From Datnioides undecimradiatus (Eukaryota > Chordata > Actinopteri > Lobotiformes > Datnioididae), in assembly GCA_008933995.1 (NCBI GenBank), contig WARS01000046.1, forward strand, positions 2,647,096-2,711,095: a stretch of 64,000 bases of DNA, in the 5' to 3' direction. The notes under the pieces were generated by a model. It saw only the letters and a program-made list of their open reading frames with translations, was not told the DNA's origin and searched no databases. Numbering within the stretch: position 1 is the stretch's first letter; the number at the start of each line of letters is the position of its first letter. Shown one piece after another: positions 37,546-50,636 of the stretch. The position numbers and the translations under genes are program-made.

Positions 37546-40301
37546 TGAAACCTTTCTTCTTCCTCTTTGATCACTTTTTGTGTGCATCCAGTTTTACACA
37601 CCAGCCCTCATCACTGGTTCCTCATATACATAGGAGTTGTTAGCAGTTTAATCTCTAAACCTGAGTTGAGTTTCCAGAATATTTAAAAGATAAGAGGAAT
37701 GTCTGGGGGAAGAGAATGTGAATTTGCATAAAAGAACAATATCTTTCATCTTTCCTGTCCTGCAAACCGTCTTGTGGATGCTCACATATCCCCCAGAGTG
37801 GGAAACATTGAATTATTGTAAATGGAAGGATAACATGCAACCAACTTCTATGAGGGTTTGTAGGAATTTCATTTATTCTAGAGCTGTCAATATCCTGTAG
37901 GACTGTAGCTCCTCTCAGATCTGTAAAACCAGGCTCGCTGATGAAAATGATCGTTTTCATGCATAAATGGTTATTTTGTTACAGTGAAAACAAAGTTGCC
38001 CCGCCTCTCTGTCTCTTGGCCTTCCTCGCTCTTTATCCATCTATCTCTCTCTGCCCCCCTCCTCCCTTAAGTTCAGCTCCAGTGCCTATCACATCTAAAT
38101 TCATTAGTGCCTCAAGAGATGTGTGTGTGTGGTTGTGCGTGTGTGTGTGTGTGTGTGCATCATCAGTGCTAAATGATTATAAAGCATAGTTATTAAAAAC
38201 CGCCATAATTACCCCGCCTGTAGCAAAAACACCCTGATGCGATTTTACCTCCTCTCCTCTCCACGGGCAAAGACACACACCGATGTCGCACAGATACTTA
38301 CGGTGTACATGTAAGCAGACACGTTTGCGGTGGCACACACACATGCCGTGGTGGAGCAACGGGACACACACACACCCTCTCCTCTGGCAAGAGCAAACTC
38401 TTAGAGTGGCTCCAAAGCTTGATGTGATTTTTCATGTTCCCTGTCCTTTCCGGCCTGCTGTGAATGTCAATTATAAACCTTGTGACCCAAAGTTTGGGGA
38501 CTCACCCATTCTTTATATTCAGCATCATCCACAGGGAGGCACATCATCTATCGGAGCGACGTTGGTGATGTCACTACATCTGTAACAAATATTGACTGCA
38601 GCATTGAATTTTACAATCATTAAATAATTTCACAGACGAGGAGGAACGCACACGAAGATAAGACGGGTTTCAGATCCATGTCATAAACTAATGAGCGAGT
38701 GTGATCCCGCTGAAAACATTACAAACAGCGACGAGTATTAGACCCACCACTGAGAAAAAGAGGAGCCTGAGAATTGCGACTTAAAAATCAAAAACGGTAC
38801 ATTTTGAGAATATTTTATAAACTTTTTATTCACTGAAAGGAAAAAAAAAAAGCCATTATATTTTTTTAGAAAAACTCATGCCATACTCACACCGGCTCCA
38901 GACAGCCTTTGTGAGACAGCCTTTCAAAAAAAGATCCTGGTTAAGAAAAGGAAAAAGAAAATATTGCAGTGAATCTTTTTACATTTAATTTTTAGTTTTG
39001 CTTCAGGGTCACAGTGTAAGTGTAAGTGATGTCCACAGAACAGTATTACAATAAGAACACACATACTACTCTATATGATTGGCATGTGTTGTGGAATTGG
39101 GGAAACTGCCATTGATTTGACAGGGTAAATAAAAGTTAAATAGTATCAGTGTGGGTTTTAACATTAGAGAGCAGCAGTCAGTGCATGTCTTATCCATACA
39201 ATTACAACATCCTGGGCTGAATCACAATGTAAACTGGTTGATCAGGCAGTGCAAGGAGCCATACAGTACGTGGAACTATTTCAATCATGCAGTCGGTTTG
39301 ATATGTTGCAATCTGTGGAGTCTGGCAGCTGATATTTCAGAACAAGTGCGCACACACCCGACTCTCATCAACAACTCTCATCAAAATATTTGTAGGTATT
39401 AAAGGCACCGCTAGCAACAACATGGAGGAGTGATTTTACATGTAGGTTCCCATTTCCTGCCACTCCTTTTATCATTTTGTCCGATCGCCAGTCAGGTTGT
39501 GCAACAATGCACCAACAAAAGCGGTGAAAAAGAAGACTGCACGCAATTAAACGCAGATGTAAACAATGCGGAATTTAAAACATTCATTCAAAAATAAATG
39601 AGGAGAGAGATTAAATCTACATGTGTGTCAGACTGCAGGGATGTGCACAATGTGTTTTGAGAAAAGAAAACTCCACGGGTGCTTTTAGTGTCAAAATTCT
39701 GGTAACGCGTTTTAAAAATGAAACCACACAAATAAAACCTTGCACACTCCAAAGAACTGGTGCTGCGAAATGGCCGGTGTCCTTTGTGAAAAGTTACAAT
39801 AAGCGGCATAAAGAAGCAGGTATGCAGGTTTGTTGTGAACCCACAGGAGGAAAAGAAAAAAAAAATTATAGTGCTCTTTTTACTCAGATTGGTATTTGTG
39901 CACCAAAAATCACTGCAAGAATGACACAAAGAGAAACAAACAGCCACTCAGATGGGCCACTCTCACTGAGTCCCTGCTTCCCTGCTTCAAAGTACTAAAT
40001 TGGCAGAGTGGGAGCTGATAGAGGCCAACTAGAACCAATAGTGCTGGACTCTGTCATAGCCACGGGTGTTGGTCACCCCAATGGCCAACTGTTGGCTTAG
40101 TTTGGGCCACGAGGGTCTTTCTTCATGGTTCAGAGTCATGTGATGGGCTCATGGTAACAGTAAATGTGCTTGTGTGATGAGTTTCACAGATGATGACTAG
40201 TTGTTTCAAAATGTCAGTCTAAACACAGATCTCAGCTTCTCTGGTTTGTTCTGTCTCCTGGAGGCTCAATGTTTTAGGTTTATCTGCTCCAAAACAGACT
40301 C

Positions 40302-40303
40302 AA

Positions 40304-40334
<31 letters not shown>

Positions 40335-40345
40335 TCACTCACTCC
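40302..40345. repeat. (CA)n-(CACT)n compound microsatellite
   Basis: About 14 CA units passing into four CACT units. Confidence 0.9.
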
Positions 40346-40532
40346 CACCATCCACCTGTCGTTACCAGCTGGCAGATACACCTGGTTAACCAGCATCAGC
40401 CAAAAAAAAATAAAAAATGGAACGTAACCATAGCAACCATATGGTGTTGGCCTGGCATGGTGGGTATTGTCATGGTAACAGCAGAACAGACAAGTGGGCA
40501 GTGCCAGCCTTATAGGCCAAGCTGGACCAGGA

Positions 40533-40544
40533 ACACACACACGT

Positions 40545-40576
<32 letters not shown>
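40533..40576. repeat. (CA)n microsatellite with central CG
   Basis: CA tract interrupted by CACGTGCGCAC. Confidence 0.9.
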
Positions 40577-40578
<2 letters not shown>

Positions 40579-40707
40579 AATTTATGGGACTTTTCCTCGC
40601 CGTAACCAATCCTTTAACTGCTCCTCACCCAAAGATGTAAGGGTGTAATGTTGTGAGGGGCTTGCATTGCATCCCCAAAAAGTCCCCACAACATGGTTAT
40701 TACACAT

Positions 40708-40708
<1 letters not shown>

Positions 40709-40748
<40 letters not shown>
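40709..40748. repeat. (CA)n microsatellite
   Basis: About 20 CA units, only 130 bp from the tract at 40533. Confidence 0.95.
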
Positions 40749-40749
<1 letters not shown>

Positions 40750-42404
40750 CCAACATCACTTGATGCCAATTCTTCAGTGCGCCATGCAACAGCTAGCACA
40801 CTCCAGAGTAGCACCTCTTAAAGTAATAACCTCTCACATTAGCACATCTTTCAGTATCAGTTCCCCCTCTTCTTCCTCTAACTCTTATTGTTTCACATCA
40901 CACTGCAGCCAGCTCGTGCAGAGCTTTTATTTCCTGTGTCCGCTGTTAAAAAAAGTCAGCGTCGGTCTCAACCCGGTGAAATCCTCTTTAGCGTCAGCAG
41001 AACGCAACAAAGCCAAACACTGATCTTTCAGATTATCACTTTAAATCAGGTTCGCAGCTTTTAGTGAAGCCAGGCGCTGAGCAAAAACACAGCCAACTGT
41101 GTCTGCCTTGGCTGAATCTGTGAGCACTGTGAGCAATGTGAGAAAAAATGGCAACGGCTGAAGTGTGGACTAACCCTTCCCCCCTCACGGCTCAGCGGAC
41201 AGGCTTGCATTGATGGGAATAGTACGTGTGAAGTGGCCAAAATTCATCAAAAGCTGTGATTAAGAAATCTGAACATTTTGCACGGCAACACACACACACA
41301 ATACCGATTTTTTAAAAAGGAGACCAAGAGATTATGAGAGGAAGCTGTTCTCCGAAAGCCACTTTTTCAACATGTTTGACAAAGACTTTGTGTTCTGGGT
41401 TAAATTTAACATTGTTGGCCATGTCTTTGGTCACGTGGCTGCTGTAGGCATGCGCATACATTGGCAGAAAGGCACAGGATAAATGATGCTGCAAAAATAA
41501 AATTCCTGCAAGGCCTCCATTGTGTGGAAAGGCTCACTGGTAGCATGTGATCATCTCCACTTCATCTACTGTAAGTTATCATGCTTGTTTGCGGATCATC
41601 TCCATTTTCTTTCTCCTTGCCAGTGTGACGCAAGCAAACCCAAAGTGCGAAGCCCTAGCAGCTTTACAGTACAATACTCAACATGTGTTTGACCGTGGTT
41701 TCATTTCGCAGTGGTTTGCTGAAAGCATACGTGAGCTGATGAGTTGAGTCCTTCAGGAAAATCACTGAAGCTGCATGCGGTGTGATTTCCATGTAAGCAA
41801 TGCGCATCAACACAAACGGCAAACAGATTTCAGAGTTTTGGTTTTGGTGCGGCGCTATTGTGGAAGGTATTCTCCCTGCACAGACAGTGACAAATCAAAG
41901 CTGTCTGTTGTATCTTTGATTCAGATCCACAGATGTGGTGACAGAACAGGCAGTCAAGTTGACAGACAGATGAGATGATACACTTATTTATTTATTTATG
42001 TTTGCTTTCAAACACTCTACGGACCACTTTTAAAAGGGAATATCACCATGACGACATCATGATGCGTGCACAGGATGAGTGGTGTCTTCGTCTCGATCTC
42101 TTCTTGGCTTTCAGACACGAGTTTCCCTTCAGCTATAGTTGTTGGACAGCTCTGCAACATCTGTCCACACCAGTGAGCACAACACCCAGCGTTACAAGGT
42201 GTTGAAGGATTAGCTGAAAAACTGGCTCCAAGTATGTTTCTAAGTAATTGTGTGCGAGCGGAGAAAGTGTGCGGAGAATGCAAAAGTGCATATTTGTGCA
42301 CATGTGTGTTTGCACACTCCCACACCAGGATGCATACCTCAGACCTGAGTATGCGTGAGAGAAATACGCACACACACTTTTTCGCCCTATCTGTCTTTTT
42401 TCAA

Positions 42405-42407
<3 letters not shown>

Positions 42408-42450
<43 letters not shown>
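42408..42450. repeat. (CA)n microsatellite
   Basis: About 21 CA units. Confidence 0.95.
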
Positions 42451-42452
<2 letters not shown>

Positions 42453-42590
42453 AGAGTAGTTTCCTGCCATAACTTCGACCTTGAGACTGAACATGAACAT
42501 GCATATCTCTCGCACACAGACCCCAAATGGTTTAGCTCTGTGTATGTGTGTTAACGTGGAACTTTGCCAACTCTGTTTACAAAAAGAAAA

Positions 42591-42690
42591 CATTCTCACC
42601 TCTCCTCTCCTCCCCTCACCTCTCCTCTCCTCTCCTCTCCTCCCCTCACCTCTCCTTCCCTCTCCTCTTCCCTCCCCTCCTCTGCTCATT
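42591..42690. repeat. (CCTCT)n pyrimidine tract
   Basis: Roughly 100 bases of CCTCT/CCCCT units, with near-pure strand asymmetry. A candidate for triplex (H-DNA) formation. Confidence 0.9.
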
Positions 42691-44034
42691 CAAATGCAGA
42701 ATAGCCTATCGATGAGGAGAGGTTGTAAAATACCCTTTGGAATTGGCAGAATAAATAATCAACTTGTTTCATAACTGTTACTCTCAGCAGAGCTGCAGAT
42801 TTAAGACTTGAATCTTGGACCAGAGTCACACATACAGTTGCTCACAAGAAGGCTGGATGAGGGTTTGCTGTGAGGTTTGACTCGTTTGATGCGTACGTAG
42901 CTCCACACTTTATATATAGTCGTTAGGGCAGTGCTTTGAGAGGATTCTTGTCCCTTATGTAGAAAAAAAACCCAGTTTGACACTATTTTACTGGAGCTTT
43001 CAGCCATAGCACACACCCTTCATCGGTGGACGCAGTTGCCATAGAGATGGATTTGTTAGCATGTGAGCCCAGTAGATGTTATAAGACCTGCCGCTGGACC
43101 ACTGAGTTGATTCCTGACCTTGGAGATAGCCGACAAAACAAACCTCATCCAGTGTCAGCTTAAGATTTTTGTGGACCTCTCAGCTAAGTAAGGCCAACCT
43201 TATGTGCTCCTTAGAGTGCTTTTTGTCGACCCGCTGCTTTCACGGCTGGGAGCAAAACGTCTTCATGCAGCTTTGAAAAGGAACATTTTCAGATTGCATC
43301 GTCTTTTCAGCCGTTCTCGGAGACTCGAAACACTTGATATTGACTTCCTGTTTGCTCAGTTTTGTGACCTGACGTGGCCTTGTACCTGGACACTTAGTGT
43401 TTGACTTAGACATGTCTCAGTCGTAAGGCATTCTCAGTGCAGTCCCATTATACAGCGTGTTGAAAAGTTTAATTTCTATTTACTTATTTTTGGACTGTTA
43501 GCAGTATTTTGTTGTCTTTGTCTTTTACCTGTGGCCCTGTGCTGCTTGCCGCTGTTTGCTGTTCTTTTCAGGCTTGCGGCCTTGAAAAGCGGCGTATTCA
43601 CTTTACGCTTTTCTCTTCTTTTTGTCTTTTATTCTCATCTTAAGTGGGCACAGGGGGCCACCGTGCTTTAACCAAACACAGTTTAGACATGATCAACATG
43701 CCTGCCTTCCTGTGTTACATCTCCATTAACGGCAGGGGATATTTATAAGCTGCCATCTTTGAATTGCTTCATCTGTATATGTCCAGTGTATGATTCTCAA
43801 TAATTCACCCCCACCAACACATACAAACACATCCTTCTACTCATCATTTACCTCACCTCCACTTTTATCTAGAATATAAGAATACTTTTATATTAAGAAT
43901 GACTGAAATGTTTAATGTTCAGCTCGTTGTTTTGGTTTTCCTGCCCACAACTTTATGGTTTTGCTTCATCAGCCGCGTCTCTAGCTACAGCAGGCAGCTG
44001 TCGTCAGCAAAAAAACAAAAAAAAAAACCCCTCT

Positions 44035-44125
44035 GATAAACCACCTTACACTACCTGCCACTAGTTGGTAACACAGTGAAGCATTTAGCAGCTAAACAGC
44101 CAGATATTTTCCTGAGGAGCCGGTG
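44035..44125. repeat. Fragment of a common teleost interspersed repeat
   Basis: ACACTACCTGCCACTAGTTG, GTGAAGCATTTAGCAGCTAA and CAGCCAGATATTTTCCTGAG in order match a frequent fish repeat known to me by these landmarks. No coding capacity. Confidence 0.55.
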
Positions 44126-45700
44126 AAGGAAAAAAAGCAATTATTGCTGCTTTATTGCTGTTTCCATAGTCATCGTATTGATCGTGTTGCTTTGCAGGTT
44201 CAGTCATTTTGTGTTCTGTCTATTTAGCCTTTTATCAAAACTGGGCATCTGTTTGCTTGTAAGGCTGCATAATTGCGAGAATTCATATCTATCTATCATC
44301 ATATATATATATATTGTAATATTGCATTTTATACTTCAGCGCTGTAAGCCGGGTGATATAGGGACACTTTTTTATTGGAAAACGAACTGTCGCCGTATGA
44401 AGAACACGTCTGTGATCAAGTCTGAGTGAATGTGAGTCACGGAAGGTCATTTACATCCATGCAGTGAAAAGTAGTATCTGCATCTGCACTCGTCACAATC
44501 CCTTGTTGGTGCAATCTGAGCAAAGGAATCAACACTTGCCAGTATCATTCATGCATATATTTAAGTAGACATTAATCAGTGATTTTGAGAATACGTATTG
44601 TTTAACGAAACATTCAAGTGCACAGATATTTACTCCATTTACATCTTATTTAGCTCTTTTTAAGTGGCTTTGCATGCCCTGCTGTGATTTTTCCGATATC
44701 AGCGTCATGTTTATCTGCAGAGGCTCTATAGATTTTGACAGATCCCCTGTCCACAGTTGTCAAACCTTGGGGCAGACTCCCAGCAACATTCGGTGTCAAG
44801 TTGCCTTTGTAATAATTTAATTCAGCAAGTTTGTTTTTAACGTGGTGATTGAAATATTGAGGTTTTTGCACTGGAAGGGCCCCATTTTCATAATAACAGA
44901 GTGAAGGTTGCACCAATAGAAAATTAAATTGCTGTTTCTATTCAGATTGTGAAAGGGCTGGAGCCAAAATCAAATGAGCTGACCTCGAGTCCCGCGCAGT
45001 TCTCCTCTTTCCCTTTCTTCTCCAGTCCTGTTCTAGCAGCCAAAGTCAAACAATACCAATCAGTTTTATTTCTGTGGATGGTGAAATGTTGACTTAGCGC
45101 TAAAGGTTTGAAAGAGTTTGATTTTTCTATAATAATTCCCATGACTCATGCATCTTGTCACGTGTCTCAGTGAAAGCTGAATTCTCCTGACTTAGATGTG
45201 CCTGGATTTACTGTAAAATCAATGAAATGAATAAAATCAGCCAGTCCTTTATCACAAACGTATCTCATTTGTGTGTCTGTTTCAGGTCAATTCAACTTTG
45301 AAGTTATTGTTATCGTAATCAAAGTGATGTGACAACTCAAGGCTTTGTCCAAAACTGAAAGTTGAGGCGTGAGATACAGCCTGCTGGATTTTACATTCCC
45401 ATTTTCTGCTTTATTGTAAAATTCATTTTTCTAAAAAATAGGTGAACCATGAGGACAATTCAGTCCTTTTTTCTTTTTTTCCGGGTCTACTTTCAGATAA
45501 CAAAATATGACAGATCGACAATGGAGGAGGAAGAGGCAGTTGTCGTGCCTTAACAGGTGGGGAATAAAATAAGATGAGAACCACAGAGCTGTCGATCAAA
45601 CAGTGGTCAGACGGACTTTACAGGCATCACCTATGTCTGTGAGAAAGCAAGAGCCTATGCTAACATGCTGATGCTAACATGTATAGTTCACCAACTTAGT
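44126..45700. other. Intergenic DNA, no gene seen
   Basis: AT-rich sequence with a short (AT)n near 44302 and no recognisable exon or element. Confidence 0.5.
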
Positions 45701-45708
45701 GTGGCATG

Positions 45709-45949
45709 TGTGGTTAGCACCTTGCCTCAAAGCAAGAAGATCTAAGGTTCGATTCCTGACCGGGGCCTTTCTGCGTTGAGTTTGCCTCAATTGGAAACTC
45801 TAAATTGACTGTAGGAGTGACTGTGAGCGTGCATGAGTTTGTCTGTCTCTATGCATTGGCCCAGCCACCTGTCCTGGGTGTACCTTTTGCCCAGTGACTG
45901 CTGGGATAGACTCCAGCACCCCCCGCAACCTCGAAAGGGATAAAGCAGT
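45709..45949 (+). repeat. tRNA-like-headed interspersed repeat (SINE-like), teleost family
   Basis: Starts TGGTTAGCACCTTGCCTCAA with an RNA polymerase III B-box-like GGTTCGATTCC at 45746-45756. It continues GGGGCCTTTCTGCGTTGAGT, CTCTAAATTGACTGTAGG, GTCTGTCTCTATGCATTGG and ends CTGGGATAGACTCCAGCACC and GGGATAAAGCAG. This order matches an extremely common fish repeat, here lacking part of its middle. It is a fossil copy without an open frame. Confidence 0.7.
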
Positions 45950-47726
45950 TACATGTTTACATGCTAGTGTTTGATGATGGGTAAGAAACACAAAGGGAAG
46001 ATGAGGCTGACTGAATGTCTGACGTTTTGCAGGTATTTAGCGATAACCCAAAATGAATCTTTTCTACCGTTAGTCGATGCTGTCTGAAAAAGTCACCAAA
46101 GTAAATACAATTCAAACAGTGGGGAACATGAAAATCTGAGCAAATGTTCACGGCAATCCGTCCAAATCAAATCCAAATTTCAGAAGTGGAAAAGTCAGGA
46201 AGTCAGCAGAGTCAGTGTTGTACATCTGGGAAATGTGAGTGCATGAAATATCATGAAAATCAAACACCTGCTGAGACGTCTCCCACAGAAAAAAACAAAA
46301 GGCAAAAACTCAACCTGCTGGTGGTGCAAAGAGAAGATCATTTGCTTGTCAAAGTTACCCGGCTTTGTTTGCAAGGGACTTTAAATGTCTGTAAAAAAAA
46401 AACCAAACAAACCCAAAAACATCTGTGGCAATCCATTCAGCACTTGTTAAGATATTCCATTGAACAAAAGCCATGTGGCTGGTGCAGCTGTAAAACATTG
46501 TCACTGGACACAATTCTGGGTCTTGCAGAATTGCCCATTTATTTACATTCTTTTCTGGTGATGGGTTTGGTCTAAAACACTGGAGCTTCCCCTGCAATCC
46601 AGCACAAACCAGACACTGAACGGCACATTTGGTCTCAAAATTGCATGGAGCTACTGGTGAACTCCAGCGAGTGCTGTGAGAGGTGAGATTGCTGGAAATT
46701 GCCTGCGCAGGAACAATGTACCTGCATCGTGGTCGAACGAGGTCATCCAGTGGTTCCAAATAAAAAATCTATTTATGCTCGCTGTCCATTTCCACTACGG
46801 GGATTTTTCCACGGAGACTAACTTTCAGTCTACCAGATCTGTTATTACACAGCAATGACTACCTGCCACGCTTTTCTGGGCCAGCTTTTTGCCACCTGAA
46901 GGCAGATAAGAGTTGCAATGTGATAGTTTTGTTTGATGCGAGGGATGAAGAACAATGGTGGGAGAGATACAAACGTCTTCAAATCACTGCACACCAGAAG
47001 TCATGTTGTGAAAGAAATGTTTGGTGCAAAGGCTGCGGGAAAAAAAGATGCAGAGACAACGTTTCACATGAAACTCTGAGACACAAAACCTACTTTTCAG
47101 GAAGCTATATTATGTTTAATGGGATTTACACTTTCCTTCAGTTTTTTGATGCATATAGAACATATATGAAGCTCAAAGTCGAAGCCAAATGAGTTTAAAA
47201 AGGATTTTCTTCTACAGAAAACACTGCTCCTCAACTGCACGAAACACCTTCTTTGTATTCAAGCCTTTTCTTTCACTACTGCTCTACTTTACTGTGTAAC
47301 GTCACCACCTCCAGCTAAGAGACATATCCCCAGTAGTGACTCTTACCTTGCTGTATGTCTTTGCTCTATGAAGTTGTTCTATGAAGGCACGAGGAAAGCA
47401 GTGTCTTCCCACTGTCTCACTACTGGAGGACTTAAACATCCAGTGGATTCACTTTATAGTAAATCTGATGGAAATATCCCGACAAAGACTAGAAAGCTAC
47501 TTATTGTGTATGTGCCTTTTACTCCACTGCACTGCTTTGTACCACCAACGAGACAAGCTCAAGGACGAATCAAGACAAGCAGTTTTGGCATGTGTTAGCT
47601 TGTTTTATCTTTTTTTCTAGGTTAGCCTCCGGCACTTGAAGTAAGCTTGCTCCTAAATAACTAAATAACTAATACGTACAAAATGTTTTGCAATTGGTCA
47701 CATGAAACAGGTTCCAATGGCTGAAA
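45950..47726. other. Intergenic DNA, no gene seen
   Basis: Two long open frames (46144-46575 on plus, 46355-46759 on minus) overlap here. Both have poly-Lys/Gln or aromatic low-complexity composition and no family motif, so they are treated as chance. Confidence 0.45.
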
Positions 47727-47986
47727 TTAAAGGGGACATATTATGAAAAACACATTTTCTCTTGCCTGTACATATTTAAACTAGTCCCCCCTCAGCCGAC
47801 CAACTCACCGCTCTGCACCCTCCCCCTCCATACGTCATTCAGGTAGCCAATCAGAACTCTGTATAGATAATGCAGGTAGAGAGTGGGAGACTGCAGACCC
47901 TCCTCAGAGTTTCATGTCATGTTTTTAAGACATCCAGGACCTGTTTAAAACAGCTTTCAGCTGCCGTAATAATAAGTTCCCTTTAA
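47727..47986. mobile_element. MITE-like element with TTAA ends
   Basis: Imperfect terminal inverted repeats: TTAAAGGGGACATATTA at 47727-47743 and TAATAAGTTCCCTTTAA at the right end (to 47986), so TTAA stands at both outer edges. TTAA target sites are the hallmark of piggyBac-type transposons. The 260-bp body has no open frame, as expected of a non-autonomous copy. The left-end sequence is one I recognise as recurrent in fish genomes. The superfamily is inferred from the TTAA ends only. Confidence 0.6.
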
Positions 47987-49913
47987 GCAGCAAAAAGTGC
48001 AAAGCAAACCCCTGCATTTCCTCAAACGACCACCTGAGGCTCTAAATATGAGTCAGTCCCTATAGACTCTTCTTACAGTGATGGATCTTTTTGTTAAAGA
48101 GAGGGATGTGACAGATGTGACATCCCTTTAAACAGACAAAGCTCTCCTCAAAGCTACCAGACTCCACTCAGAGAAAAGTAGCGATTTTAAACTCGACGAT
48201 CACTGTAAAACACACTTTATTCAAACTCAACAGACTCAAAATAAAACCATCTTGGGTAGTTCTTCCGCTGTTCTAACAATCACCGATACTGGTGACTAAA
48301 ATAAACCCTTCGTTCACAGTGTTAGTTGTGAAAATATTCTGGCTCGCACGTTTTTCTGAGCAGGAGATAGCTCCCGCAAAATAAACAAAGAAACTCGTCA
48401 TAAAATGGGTTGTTTCGCTTCAGCACATGTTGCAGGCTTACTGAATAGACACTGGACATCTCAAAGCATTAAAAGTGAATGTTCTCTGCAAAAAACGTTT
48501 TATCTGCGCTTCAAATGCACATGAACAGACTCTGATATTTGTGCAGGGCAACAGAAACATCTTGTATCTTCCATTAAATACCCAACGCTAAATCACTCCT
48601 GAGCTGAAGGTACAGGTAACTTATTCTTAGATGGTTTCAGCCCACTTTGCACAACCCTGTAAATGCATTAGCCGGCTGCATCAATGCATACAAAAGTATG
48701 GCATGACAGCAGCGTGTACGAGAAAATAACTGTAAATAACAACCTGGAACCTGCAACTTCAGCAAACACAAGAGTGAGGATACACTGCTGTCTATAATGG
48801 CAGGGTACAGTCACTGGTGCCAGCGCTGTGTAAAAATAGCAAATTCACATTTCCAAGCAGAGTGGTAGCATCAGAGCGATATCTGGTGACAGTACGCCCA
48901 GATTTACTTGCAGGACACTTACAATTTTCGTACAGACAGTCACATTTACCGCCAGGACAGAGAGAAAACACCTGTAATTACAAGCACACCAACAACTCAG
49001 CAAGCCTGTGAACGTCTGCAAATGGATTTATTGTCTCTGCAGACACCAAAGTTTGCTTATGCGAAGATTCCTGTCTCCCGCAGCCAAAAAGTTGGGCGGA
49101 GAGATTTTTCACAGCTTTTATGTGGGAGAGGTGGCACTAAGAGAGACAAAACACACTTAGAGGATACACAGCGGTTCCCTGCTTGTACATTTCCATCCAC
49201 ACCACATATTTTTAGCTCAGCCATGCACCAAATCAAAACATCTATTTTGTCTTTTTGGCAGGCCTGTCATGATGTCATCTAGTCCCACTTTGACACACGC
49301 GGCTGTCACCACCGTCGGCAGATGGTGAAATGTGGGCAAAAGATTTGTTTTTATTTCTAACAGGAGCAGCCGCTAATGCCGGCGAGTTAGCTGCTGCGTA
49401 ACGCACACGATTCCCACATAAGCTAACTGTAGGTACAGAAAAATGGATTGCAAACGTGCTAAGTGTGTTAAGTGTTGATGCATTTCATGATCCAGAACCA
49501 AGGATATAAAAGTCATCCTTCAACCCAAAAGCTGAAGTAATTTCGGTCTCTCTTTGACAGAGAGGCTCTCAGCACAAATAAAAAATACAGTTACGTTCAC
49601 AGTCCACCAACTGTCCACAAGGTCTCCTTTAAATCAAAGAGAAGCACCTCCTGCCTCTTCGTCTTCCTGACACTGCAGATCCCTGCTACTCTGATGAATG
49701 TTTTTTGAAAAAGTGTGATTTTTCGACCTGCAGAACTCTCTTTTATGTCTCTGTTGAAGCTCTCTGTGCTGCAAATAAGTTAAAATTCGCAGGTATTCAG
49801 GTAAAATAATTATAATTTTGTTTGTTTGGTGTCTAACAGGCAGAGGATGTTGGTTAATTCTATTCTTTTCATTTCTACCCTATTCGATATGCTTTATTAG
49901 CATGGGCGCCTTT
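47987..49913. other. Intergenic DNA, no gene seen
   Basis: Unique-looking AT-rich DNA with no dinucleotide repeat of note. The 124-codon open frame at 48908-49282 has no recognisable domain and lacks exon support. Confidence 0.5.
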
Positions 49914-49918
49914 GTGGG

Positions 49919-50372
49919 TGTCAGGGTTTTGATGTTCAGTTCTTCTTCTTTTGTTATTTCCTGTTTTATTTTGAAAAATTTTCCCCTTGTGTGTTTCTGT
50001 GTACTTGCTTTCTGTTCTTGATTAGTTGATTGGTCTCACCTGTGTCTCGTTTTCCTGCCCTCACCTGTCTATTTAAGTTGTGCCATTGCCTTTGTTCTGT
50101 GTCTGTGCATTGCTAAGTTCGAGTCCATGTTCTTGCTCTGTTTGTTGAGTTTAGAGTCCGTGTCCATAGTCATAGAGATTTTTTGGATTTCTAGTTTTTG
50201 CATTTTTGTTTTTTTTGAGTTTTACTTACCACGCCCTGTTTCGGATTTTGACCCTGCCTGCCTTGACCATCCGTAAGCCTAATCCCATAAAATAAACTGT
50301 TAAAACATCATTTGCGTCCTTGTCCCTGCCTGCATCTGGGTCCTGCTCTCACCCTATAGCCAAGTCCTGACA
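49919..50372 (+). mobile_element. Solo LTR of a retrotransposon, 454 bp
   Basis: The element opens TGTCAGG and closes CCTGACA, a perfect 7-bp inverted terminus with the TG...CA boundaries typical of LTRs. It is flanked by an identical 5-bp direct repeat GTGGG (49914-49918 and 50373-50377), the target duplication left by retroviral-type integrase. Inside are a TATA-like TATTTAAG at about 50070 and AATAAA at 50291-50296, in the order expected of a plus-strand LTR. No internal gag/pol sequence or second LTR is present, so it is a solo LTR from recombination. Superfamily (Gypsy or ERV-like) cannot be told from the LTR alone. Confidence 0.8.
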
Positions 50373-50636
50373 GTGGGTGGGGGCGACTGAATGGTTTAAG
50401 GGGCCCACATTCGTATGGAGGGTCCAGGGGTGGAGGAATTTTAAATATTTTTGTATCAGAACTGTCTTTGAATTGCTGCCGGGGGGCCAGCTACACTGCC
50501 CCCGTTAACTGGCCTCAGTATATTTCAAATTTAAGCCCGTGTTGACCTGATTTGTGGCCGCTTGAGGTCAGCGGAAACGAGTTGTGCAACAAGTTTGTCT
50601 TTACTTTATGCTCCAGCGTGTTCACCAGATTTTCGC

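Larger units (their letters stand above)
36511..43990. other. Intergenic DNA, no gene seen
   Basis: Non-coding sequence rich in simple repeats: CT at 37343-37367, GAGGA at 37501-37545, GT at 38121-38158, CA at 40302-40345, 40533-40576, 40709-40748 and 42408-42450, and CCTCT at 42591-42690. A poly-purine/adenine-rich stretch lies near 38830-38960. No exon-like signal recognised. Confidence 0.5.

Noticed and set aside
45746..45756. tRNA gene, because of the B-box-like GGTTCGATTCC
   Set aside because: No cloverleaf can be drawn around it, and the following sequence is the body of a known type of interspersed repeat.
46144..46759. Overlapping 143- and 134-codon open frames on opposite strands
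   Set aside because: Low-complexity composition, no domain motif, AT-rich non-coding context.
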